Assembly (NCBI RefSeq): GCF_023856365.1
Contig: NW_026042464.1
Location: forward strand, 124,001-188,000
From: Brienomyrus brachyistius
Lineage: Eukaryota > Chordata > Actinopteri > Osteoglossiformes > Mormyridae
DNA length: 64,000 bases
Direction of reading: 5' to 3'
The translations under genes were made by a program, and so were the position numbers. A model generated the notes under the pieces. It made no database searches. It was not told the origin of the DNA and saw only the letters and a list, made by a program, of their open reading frames with translations. This document shows positions 54,828 through 63,175 of the stretch, one piece after another. Every line of letters begins with the position of its first letter. Positions within the stretch are counted from its first letter, which is position 1.

Positions 54828-56590
54828 TTCATTTAATTTTATTAACTCAATCTTTTGCTGGCAAGTATACCTTTTAAATTATATACATAACAGTACAACT
54901 GCATTATTTGTGTTTTGTATGCACACTTCATACAAAGCAAAAGGTTACGGCGGCTACTTCATTAATAGTATTTCTTATTGATACTTTACAATTCCGTTCT
55001 ATTGCCCAACTCCCAAAGGATCATACATTTTTATTAAAACATAGTAGTCTATGGAAATGTCAATACTAATCATACATTTCAGTGACATAACTAAATAGAC
55101 ATATGTTGACACACAGACACAGATAAAAACAATTAAACTCCCTCTATGTGAAAATGACATGTGACACACGTCCTCAATGTTAAAATCCATGAGTGTAAAA
55201 AATGACCATCGTTGCTAATGTTATATCTCAGGTCTCAGATTACTTCTTTAAGTGTCAATTAAACTGAAAAAAAATCACAGAAAAAGGCAAGCTTATTTGC
55301 CGACATTTAGTAACCGACAAGCTGATTAAGGAGGACTAAACCTGTACCTGGCTTTCCTGTCAGCTCCTTGGGGATGGCTAATCTTCAAATTTTATTACAA
55401 ATACTACAACTTTATTTTGTGCCTTGCTTAAAGTAAAATATCTCCAGACTACTAAATACCGCGTTAATGGTGACATTTTTAAACTGATTCGCTTCTTTCG
55501 CCTCACTCTCCTCTATGTGACGGGTGGGCGTGGTTGATCTAGCCGGCTCCCGATTGGCGGGTATTCGGTAGCTCCTGTGTCATGTGACTGGTAGTAGTGT
55601 AGGCAGCACCGCCATAGATTTGAAACCCTGTGTGCCTCCTTGGGCGATACGCGATGTTGGCATGGTAATTGTGAAATAGAGGATTCATAGATATGACTTA
55701 GTGAACCGACTATTTTCGAAACTGCAACAACATGAGGAATGTTAAAACTAGAAAACAGGGAACCACATTTCACAGGTAAAAAAATCTGCGGTACGGTCAA
55801 ATAAGATACATAACATGTTTACTTGCCTGTGACACTGACGGGATACTAGCATTAGTTTTTGTTGAGAATACTATGAGCAATACTACATAAATTTGGGGGG
55901 GGGCAGTAGTGGTGGGCTTGTTTATTTATTCTACATAATTGTAAGATATAAATGCGTTAATTAGTAAAGAAGTTATGGCTAAAAGATCTTTCCATCTACA
56001 CCCTGACATGTTGCTTGTTTATGTCTAATTATCGCTCCAAGATGGTGGCGCTGCTGACTCGTTGTGGAAAAGCGAGATGAGGCATCTAGGCTTTCAAATT
56101 CATGAGCACCACCATGTACTTCGTTTAAATGGGAGGTTCACCCCAAAACTATAAAAAGATATTTTAGAGGGGCCTTAATGCTATCTATTCATCAAAGTTC
56201 TGCTGGGAGTTGTTCAGGTTTGGAAATATCAGCCGTAGAAATGTCGGGCTTCTATCGAAGTACACTACTCGTATCACTGCGCATTAGACACAAGCGCGAG
56301 CTGTGTGTGGAGTTGGGTAGAAGGAAATAGTTCGTATATTAAACTGCTCGCGACGAAGTCTGTGGATTTTCTTAACCTGTTCCTGATTTCTGGTAAGGGA
56401 TATTGCTGTTGAATTTTTCAAATACGATGTTCTGGCGCTTTAAGTAGTGAAAGCAAAATTGAATCTTATTATATTGCTTATTCATTAATAAGTACCTATA
56501 ACATGTATACTGCCCAATGTTTTGATTTAATAAATATTTAAAATTAATAAATATTTCAAAAATACTTCAATATTTAAAATGGTTCATGAT
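54828..56590. other. No supported gene; possible promoter patch
   Basis: A GC-rich patch at 55,500-55,640 with CCGATTGGCGG (CCAAT-type) stands out. No coding exon could be supported. Confidence 0.3.
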
Positions 56591-56595
56591 TTTCA

Positions 56596-56850
56596 GGAGC
56601 GGTACAGTGGTTAGCATTTCTTTGGGTCCCAGGTTCGAGTCTCCGCATGGGTCACATGTGTGCGGAGTTTGCATGTTCTCCCCATGTCGTCATGAGGTTT
56701 CCTCTGGGTACTTTGGTTTCCCCCCACATTCCAAAGACATGCTGAGGCTAATTGGACTTGCTAAATTGCCCGTAGGAGAGCATGTGTGAGTGAATGGTGT
56801 GTGAGTGTGCCCTGCGATGGGCTGGCCCCCCATCCTGGGTTGATTGATGG
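56596..56850 (+). repeat. SINE-like repeat, both ends shortened
   Basis: GGTTCGAGTCTCCGCATGGG to CCCTGCGATGGGCTGGCC, ending TTGATTGATGGATG. The A-box head is reduced to a short stretch. Confidence 0.8.
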
Positions 56851-57224
56851 ATGATTTTCAGGTCACACTGCCCCCTCAGAGCCCACCAATCAGTGACTGT
56901 CTCATAGTGTGATGTAATACACAATGTCCGCACCACCCACTTTTCAGTGAGCAGTAAAAAGACACCAGCTTGTCTCAGCGGACAGCGGCTCTTATCAGAT
57001 AAGGGGAAAAGGACGAGATATCAAAAGTAAAAATAAATATATCACATTTGGTTAACATCAAATGAAAACAGCCCTGCAATAATATATTGGATTCTAGGAT
57101 ATCACCTATCAAAAGGGTGAATCTATTCTAGCAGACCATAAAAATCCAATTATGAACAGTGAAAATGGGCATAATAGGTCCCTATAAACGACATGGTGCT
57201 GAAAACCAGGATTGGCAGAATTCA

Positions 57225-57800
57225 CATTACAGCGATTCCCCACTATATCGCGGATTTTCCTCCGACGCCTCACAATTCTCTGCGTATCCCGTACATTGTT
57301 TGTGGTCCGATTGTTTTCGTTTTGTTCTAAGCCCTACGATGGAAGACGTTGACCATTCAGGAGAAGGTAAAACTTCTGGATGTGCTTCGGGAAGGAAAGC
57401 GTTATGCGGACGGCGTTCGCCATTATGGTTTGAATGAATCAACAGTACGCTACATGAAGAAGGATGAAAAGAATGTGTAAGAGCCATATATGTTTTTATT
57501 TTTATATATTCCATTACATATATAGAGAGAAAGTTGTGTGTGTGTATACATATTAAAAATTATTATTTTATTATTATTATTATTATTATTATTATGTTAC
57601 TCATATCCTTAGCCCGACATTTAACATAGCCCGATATATGTGTTTTAATGAGTTTACATATGTTTAAAGCATGTGGGAGGGGTATTTTAAGGCTTAAACT
57701 TAAAAAAAAAATTATATGATCCTTCTGTATCGTGGATTTTCACCTATCGCTGATGGGTCTGGAACGCATCTACTGCGATAGGCGGAGGATCAAATTTACC
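57225..57800 (+). mobile_element. Tigger/pogo-like DNA transposon remnant
   Basis: The left end reads CAGCGATTCCCCACTATATCG. A frame at about 57,340-57,480 encodes KTLTIQEKVKLLDVL-like sequence, then RHYGLNESTVRYMKKDEKN, the CENP-B-type helix-turn-helix start of Tigger transposases (with one frame ambiguity near 57,350). The right end has CTACTGCGATAGGCGGAGGA as a decayed inverted repeat. The DDE domain is gone. Confidence 0.75.
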
Positions 57801-58319
57801 TTCATGTGGAGTCTTGGCTTTTCACAATGTTTCATTCCTGCTTATAGCTAAGGTTTTTTTTAGCCGTCGTCACTCTAAGGTTGCCCATTAATGGTTTGGA
57901 ATTGGGAATGTAAAGCTGTTTTGTTAGCATGTCTGCCTTACAATTCCTTTACTGTAAGTCAAGGCCTGCTGGAACTCAATACTGCTTCATGGCGCTTGTA
58001 TTTACTCTTTATTTTTTATTACATTATGTTTGAGACTAACCCCTTTATCTACCTCTTCCTCCTGTTGAGCTCCATACAGAACTAGTGGAGAAAAGGGGTG
58101 CTTGGAGGGGAGACGATATCTCTGGATGCCCACTTAAGAAATATCTACGTTACCTTCCAATACACCTTCCAAACTTAAGTGGATTGAACATGGGTGCTGT
58201 TGAATTAATAAAAAAAATGCACTGTATTAAAATTATTTTGTTTATATAACATAAAATTGAACTATAAACATGAAATTTAAACCTGTTTATATATTGACAA
58301 AATAATAATTCAGAATTTT

Positions 58320-59690
58320 GAACCCTCATTGAACAAAATTAAACCTAATATGGACAAATGGAAAGCATTGAAATTATCCTTATGGGGGGAAGGTTAATGT
58401 TACTAAAATGGTTGTGGTGCCTCAAGTTAATTATCTCTCTATGATGCTTCCATTTAATATTCCGGAAAGGATATTTGAACAGTACGAGAGTATAGTAAAA
58501 GATTTTTGTTGGGAAAGAATAAACCTAGGATTAAAATTACTTCGCCCAGAGACAAGGGAGGTCTAGGATTGCCAGATGTTAGATTATATAGCATGTCATT
58601 TGAAATAGCCAAACTCTACTATCACTGGAAGAATGTGAATTCTGATGTGGACTGGATAGCTATCGAGAGCAATTTGGCTTCACTATTTCAACCTCTGCAC
58701 ATTCTGTCACAATGGGGGGACAATATAAGAAACACAAACCCGATAATATCTTTTTCGAGAAATATATGGATCAAAATACATAAGAAGCTTAAAGTATCAC
58801 ATGACATGCAGCCATATTCCTCAATTTGGCACAATCCTCAAATACAAATAGTAAAAAGTATGGAAACAATGGCAACCCAAAGGGGTGAAAACTCTCTGGG
58901 ATTTATTCGTAAATGGGATGTTTATGTCATAATCAGACTTAAAGAGTAAGTATGATGTAGGAGGAGGAGGGAGTTTTTGGAAGTTTTTGCAACTGAGGCA
59001 TTGAGTCACGAGTGTTAAAATGCAGAAGATGAATGGTCAAGAATACTTTCTAGAGTGGGGAAATATTTTAGGGAAGTAAAAGCTAAATTTATTCAGTATA
59101 AAATTATACACAGATAGTACTGGACACTAGTTAGACTAAATAGAACTGGACTAATTAATACTGATCAGTGTTGGAATTTTAGAAGGCAGATGGGGGTTTA
59201 TTTACACATGCTGTGGCAGTGCTCTCAGGTATATCCATTTTGGGGTAGAGTTCTTGGTCTCCTGGACAAATGGCTAGGCTTTACTTTACCCCGCAAACCC
59301 GACTCTCTCTGCTAGGAGATAGAGTGGAATTGCCAAAGGTGAATAATAAACAGTTTAAGGCTGTGATGGTGGGACTCAACTGCCATGAGGGTAATATTAA
59401 GGCATTTGAAATCCTCAACAATCCCCAATATAAAGGAATGGACCAATGAGATGATTAAGGCAGCTTCATATGAAAAAATGTTGGACAGACTAAATGGGAA
59501 ACGAGGTATAATGAAAATGTGGGAATGTTTCTAGGGCCATGTTTTTGAAGGATAAATGGCTGGGAGGTTGAACTAGTGATTGGTCATATTGTTTTATAAA
59601 TGTGAATGGCTGAAGTGTATTATATGAGAGTGCTGTAACTTTTTGGTTTGAAAAATAAGAAAAATTTGAATTACAAAATAAAATGTTCTT
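58320..59690 (+). pseudogene. L1-like LINE ORF2 C-terminal remnant
   Basis: The frames encode NKPRIKITSPRDKGGLGLPD followed by LYSMSFEIAKLYYHW, the typical L1-type region after the RT domain, then a decayed H-rich C-terminal part with MLWQCSQVYPFWG near 59,207. Many stops. It ends just before the Maverick terminus at 59,709. Confidence 0.7.
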
Positions 59691-59708
59691 AGAAAGTAAT
59701 TTCATGTA

Positions 59709-60420
59709 AGAGAGAGATGCAATACCGCTTTCGTCAAAATGACAGGTCGGGTCAAAGGTCACGTTCAAAAGTTCAGTGGGCGGAGCTTATGTTGTAGTGG
59801 GTTGAGCTTGGTTGTGTAACTGACGCAATAGCATGTGGATTTAATTATTTATTTAAATATTTTTTTTTGTCTTCTTCCCCGGGGGTTGGTTGTGTAACTG
59901 CTGCAATGGTATTTGTATTTAATTATTTATTTATTATTTTAAATGATTGTGGCTTAGGGGGCATGGGTTGGTTGTGTTAGTGATGCAATGGTATTTGGAT
60001 TTAATTATTTATTATTTTAAATGCTTATTTTAAATGTTTATTATTTTAAAATGATATTGAGGAGAGTGCTTATGAGTGTGTATTATTTTAAAAATGATAT
60101 TGATGAGAGTGCTTATGAGCGTGTGTTATTTGAATAAGTTATTATTATTATTATTTTGTGGGGCGCGGGCGGGAGTGAGCGTGGCTGGGTTACCTGATGG
60201 AGCGCGAGCGTACGGTGTGCGGTAGCGTGGTAAGGTCCCCGGGCTTCGGAGAATCAGCAAAGGACTTATTCACATACTGGTGCGGTAGCGCGGAAAGGTC
60301 CGCACGGCTTTGGATAATCCTCGGAGAGAGCGATGCGGGAGAGCTGAGAGGCGTGCTGCTGCGCGAGTCTGAGAGAAACTGTGAGAGACTGTGGGATAAA
60401 ATGGTAAAGTTGGAGCAAAG
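59709..60420 (+). repeat. Terminal repeat region of element 2
   Basis: Matches element 3 in reverse. It contains three diverged units that begin TTGGTTGTGT(A/T)A near 59,808, 59,886 and 59,967, then a two-unit repeat ATTGAGGAGAGTGCTTATGAG / ATTGATGAGAGTGCTTATGAG at about 60,055-60,120. Confidence 0.85.
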
Positions 60421-60539
60421 AATGAGAGGAGGAGGTGCAGGGTCTATCGTCCAATAAAAACGCTCGGCGCTAGTTTTGACCGTGTGTTTTTTCCTCACGC
60501 GAGCGTTTGTATCACATCGGCGTATGGCGCCAATTTGTA

Positions 60540-60830
60540 AAGGTCATAAGTCGAGACATACATCGAGTCTGTCAATTTGTCCGCCAGTAAATTCTGCAGG
60601 GCCGTGCCACCTGGCCATCGAGGCGCCCCCCTACCCGGCCACGCGGGCCATACATCGAGTCTGACACTTTTGCCCTCCAGTAAATTCTGTTTAAAGTTTT
60701 GTTTTCACATACGTCCCAAATTACAGATAATTTTCTTACACAGGCACGAGTAGCATCATCAAGGCCGTACCACCTGGTCATACATCAAGTCTGACAATTT
60801 GCCCGCCAGTAAATTCTGTTTATAGTTTTG
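60540..60830. repeat. Three-copy subterminal repeat (CCAGTAAATTCTG units)
   Basis: Units with CATACATCGAGTCTG followed by CGCCAGTAAATTCTG start near 60,557, 60,649 and 60,780. The last two also share AAGTTTTGTTT-like downstream sequence. This could be an origin or regulatory array; function unknown. Confidence 0.75.
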
Positions 60831-61018
60831 TTTGTCATACATGACCGTGCAGATATGGGGTGACAGAGACAATTAAATTGTATTACGTCGAGCGGGGGGC
60901 CTTTTCCTCCTCCTAGAGGCATCATCTTCATCCGTACCACGCCCCCACGAGCAGGCCGTGTAGAATATAGGGAGCTTCGCGCTGCAGGGCCAACTCTATC
61001 TTTTCAAAAAATACAGAC

Positions 61019-61657
61019 ATGTCTGGGACTTCCGAAATGAAAGATTCAACCTCACCTTCTAAGACTCAACAGGAGCAGGAGGCCATTATGCAGCCTCCGG
61101 GGGCTCCCAGGAAGATTCATACGGCACGTAGACGGGTACCTATGATGCGACCGTCGGAAGACCCGAGGGCTATCTGGGAGCTGCCCAACGGGAATAAACT
61201 GGTCTGCCTCTTTGACAACGTTGCGGAGGAACTGCGCGTCTTTCAGGTCACCGGAGACGGCCCAGACCCCCCGAAAGACGACCCGTATCTGGTGACTTTT
61301 TCCGAAACGGAATGGGGAAACTTGAAGACTGTCGTTACCCCGATGATGGAGGAGAGCACCGACCCCGACCTTGAGGTCGAGACTGGAAGAATGGAGATGC
61401 ACTATAGAGATGCTCGTAAACAGCGTACCACCATTATGAAGTGGGACGTGACCGGGGAGCTGGACAAGAGAATGGTGAATATATGGCAGTGGCCTAAATG
61501 CGACTGTTTTGGCCTGAGAATACCGTTAGTGATTTGGATGCAGATGATTCAAGAAAAGTCTGGTTACTACCAAGCGATGTTTAAGGAGAGTCGGGGAGAT
61601 GACAAAACCTACGCCGTAAGGACCCCCCTCACCCCCTCACCCACCGTCGCTATATAA
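61019..61657 (+). CDS. Acidic accessory protein with PC4-like core
   Basis: 212 residues from an ATG (MSGTSEMKDSTSPSKTQQ). A disordered Ser/Gln/Pro N-terminus, then a basic stretch with HTARRRVPMM. At about 55-105 a beta-rich segment (WELPNGNKLVCLFDN, ELRVFQVTGDG, YLVTFSETEWGNLKTVV) has the strand pattern and the final Trp-containing helix of PC4/SUB1 single-strand-binding domains. A C-terminal part with WQWPKCDCFGLRIPLVIW follows. If PC4-like, it could bind single-stranded DNA in replication or late transcription. This is inference from a short pattern. It is the first gene of the element and has no counterpart visible in element 1 because the window starts inside it. Confidence 0.55.
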   Translation: MSGTSEMKDSTSPSKTQQEQEAIMQPPGAPRKIHTARRRVPMMRPSEDPRAIWELPNGNKLVCLFDNVAEELRVFQVTGDGPDPPKDDPYLVTFSETEWGNLKTVVTPMMEESTDPDLEVETGRMEMHYRDARKQRTTIMKWDVTGELDKRMVNIWQWPKCDCFGLRIPLVIWMQMIQEKSGYYQAMFKESRGDDKTYAVRTPLTPSPTVAI

Positions 61658-61658
61658 A
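61649..61658 (+). promoter_or_regulatory. TATA box overlapping the PC4-like stop codon
   Basis: GCTATATAAAG spans the last codons and TAA stop of the preceding gene and lies about 40 bases before the next ATG at 61,693, so it probably drives the HPSQ gene. Confidence 0.6.
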
Positions 61659-61692
61659 GTGGACTCTGTTACAACCCCTTTTCACAAACATC

Positions 61693-62298
61693 ATGGCAGC
61701 AGCAGCAGCAGCAGCAAATTATAGCGACGGTGAAAGCGGGGACAATGAGGCTCCAGCAGCAACCCTGACCTCTGATCCCGGGGAGCTCCTTCCAACCCCC
61801 CCATCATCACCGGCCTCTGATCCTGGAGAGGACCCTCCGACGCCTGAGATCTGCACGCTTCTCTCCAGACCGGCTCTCTGCCGTGGGATGTTGGCTTGTA
61901 TTAAGGCTATGATAGTGGGCCTTTTAACCTCAGTCATCAGGAAGCATCAAGAGAGAAACTGCTACGGTTGTGAAGTGGATCACCCCAGTCAGAGACAACA
62001 CCCTTGTCTGTTTCCTCCAGGCAGAAATTACTTTTACATACACTTTGACTCTGTGTTGCGTGACCTCTGGACCGATCGGCTGACACCCGCCTTGACCCAC
62101 GTTCTATCGACCCTGGGCATCCGAGCGGCCGCCGGCAGGTTGGAGGGGGCCGTGGAAGCTATCCTGTACGATCTGCGTGAGGCCCGCAACGGCATGGTGG
62201 AAATCACTCGACTGGAACAAGATCTGTTTGAACAGAACCCAGCGTTTAAGCAGATCCTGGAAGAAGAATTTCTGACTCGTTGGGAGGCCCGAGACTAA
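61693..62298 (+). CDS. Accessory protein with HPSQ Cys/His motif (element 2 copy)
   Basis: 201 residues. The ATG is followed by seven Ala codons (a GCA/GCG triplet run) and an acidic Pro-rich region (LLPTPPSSPASDPGEDPP). The conserved part has GMLACIKAMIVGLL, CYGCEVDHPSQRQHPCL, a Phe/Tyr-rich strand, and EGAVEAILYDLREA. The four Cys/His positions match the element 1 protein at 339-905. The acidic Pro-rich start could be a transactivation-like segment, but this is only composition. Role unknown. Conservation across two diverged Maverick families in the same place argues for a core early function. Confidence 0.85.
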   Translation: MAAAAAAANYSDGESGDNEAPAATLTSDPGELLPTPPSSPASDPGEDPPTPEICTLLSRPALCRGMLACIKAMIVGLLTSVIRKHQERNCYGCEVDHPSQRQHPCLFPPGRNYFYIHFDSVLRDLWTDRLTPALTHVLSTLGIRAAAGRLEGAVEAILYDLREARNGMVEITRLEQDLFEQNPAFKQILEEEFLTRWEARD

Positions 62299-62316
62299 AA
62301 CAAAAAGCATCTTGTG

Positions 62317-62700
62317 ATGGGGAACGGTATCAGCAGACCCTTACGGCGGTTTATGTTAAATGTTTTTTTAGAAAAAGTTAGTCCACTATTGTTGCGTGCT
62401 ATTGATAAAAGTGATTGTCGGGATGATTATGCTTGTTGCTGCTTTCATAGAGTGTTATTTGAGATTTCTCAAGTCGGAGAAAATTATCAGCGGGGGATGG
62501 ATTTACTTACTCAACTGATGTCAGAGGGTGAAAGACATTCCCCCGAAAGTCTCATACGCGCTTGTCTATCTTGTATTCCTGACAATGAATTTGACTGTAA
62601 TCACATTTTTGTATTTTACGCTTTAATAGTAGATGTAGTCACCTCTAAATTTCATGATAAGCAGCCTATCGATGTTAATCAGATGCTTTCTACTCGTTGA
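62317..62700 (+). CDS. Small helical protein, possible N-myristoylation
   Basis: 127 residues from the ATG at 62,317. It begins MGNGISRP: Gly2 and Ser6 fit the N-myristoylation pattern. The rest is helical with Cys pairs (ACCCF) and a central LLTQLMSEGE, ending in a hydrophobic helix with CNHIFVFYALIVDVV. The spacing of an acidic-Gly turn before a hydrophobic helix faintly recalls Bcl-2-type proteins, which adintoviruses are reported to carry, but the BH1 signature NWGR is absent, so this is a weak guess. It has no equivalent between the HPSQ gene and integrase in element 1. AATAAA at 62,854 may end its transcript. Confidence 0.6.
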   Translation: MGNGISRPLRRFMLNVFLEKVSPLLLRAIDKSDCRDDYACCCFHRVLFEISQVGENYQRGMDLLTQLMSEGERHSPESLIRACLSCIPDNEFDCNHIFVFYALIVDVVTSKFHDKQPIDVNQMLSTR

Positions 62701-62852
62701 AAAAGCCACTATATCCACTTTACTGCATGTGACATCGCTAATCTACCTCAACAACTGTCACGGCTGTAACTAAATGTATACCTGCATTTTGAAAATGTAA
62801 CCTTCACAAATTGTATACCAGCTTTTTTAAAATATATCTTTCACTAATTGCA

Positions 62853-62858
62853 AAAATA
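62853..62858 (+). promoter_or_regulatory. AATAAA polyadenylation signal
   Basis: AAAAATAAAAAA about 155 bases after the small-protein stop and before the tRNA-like gene. Confidence 0.4.
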
Positions 62859-62921
62859 AAAAAAAATTAAAACTTGAATACCGTTGTAATAGTCTTTGTA
62901 AAATAACGGGTAAAAATGCTG

Positions 62922-63004
62922 AGCATGTTGGCCGAGTGGTTAAGGCGTTGGACTTAAGATCCAATGGACGTATGTCCGCGTGGGTTCGATCCCCACCCCA
63001 GCTA
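62922..63004 (+). tRNA. tRNA-Leu (TAA)-like gene inside the Maverick element
   Basis: 83 nt with the full class II plan: D-arm TGGCCGAGTGGTTAAGGC (A box), anticodon arm TTGGACTTAAGATCCAA with anticodon TAA, a variable arm TGGACGTATGTCCG, and T-arm GTGGGTTCGATCCCCAC (B box). A TTTT terminator lies 5 bases after. The acceptor 3' strand CCCAGCT needs AGCTGGG, but the 5' strand is AGCATGT, so three of seven pairs mismatch. The body is intact. It is either a tRNA-like RNA, a gene whose 5' edge was replaced, or a recent pseudogene. Confidence 0.75.
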
Positions 63005-63127
63005 AACTCTTTTGTAAAATAATAATAATTAAAAAACAAACTACACAATATGGGTTAAATGTAGAAAAAACACACAAAATTTCACTGATGTTCACTCAGT
63101 CTCTTAACAACCCCCATCCACAGTCAG

Positions 63128-63135
63128 CTATAAAA
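63128..63135 (+). promoter_or_regulatory. TATA box of the integrase gene
   Basis: GCTATAAAACGC lies about 45 bases before the ATG at 63,176 with pyrimidine-rich DNA between, as for a core promoter. Confidence 0.55.
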
Positions 63136-63175
63136 CGCCGCACCCCGCTCTCCCCCCACTCAGTGTGTGAAAAGC

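Noticed and set aside
56040..56090. CAAGATGGTGGCGCTGCTG as a host gene start
   Set aside because: The frame closes after about 13 codons and no donor site is evident.
62922..63004. tRNA-like gene as a plain tRNA-derived SINE head
   Set aside because: No SINE body or tail follows. A TTTT terminator is only 5 bases after the tRNA end, and the class II Leu body is nearly unchanged.
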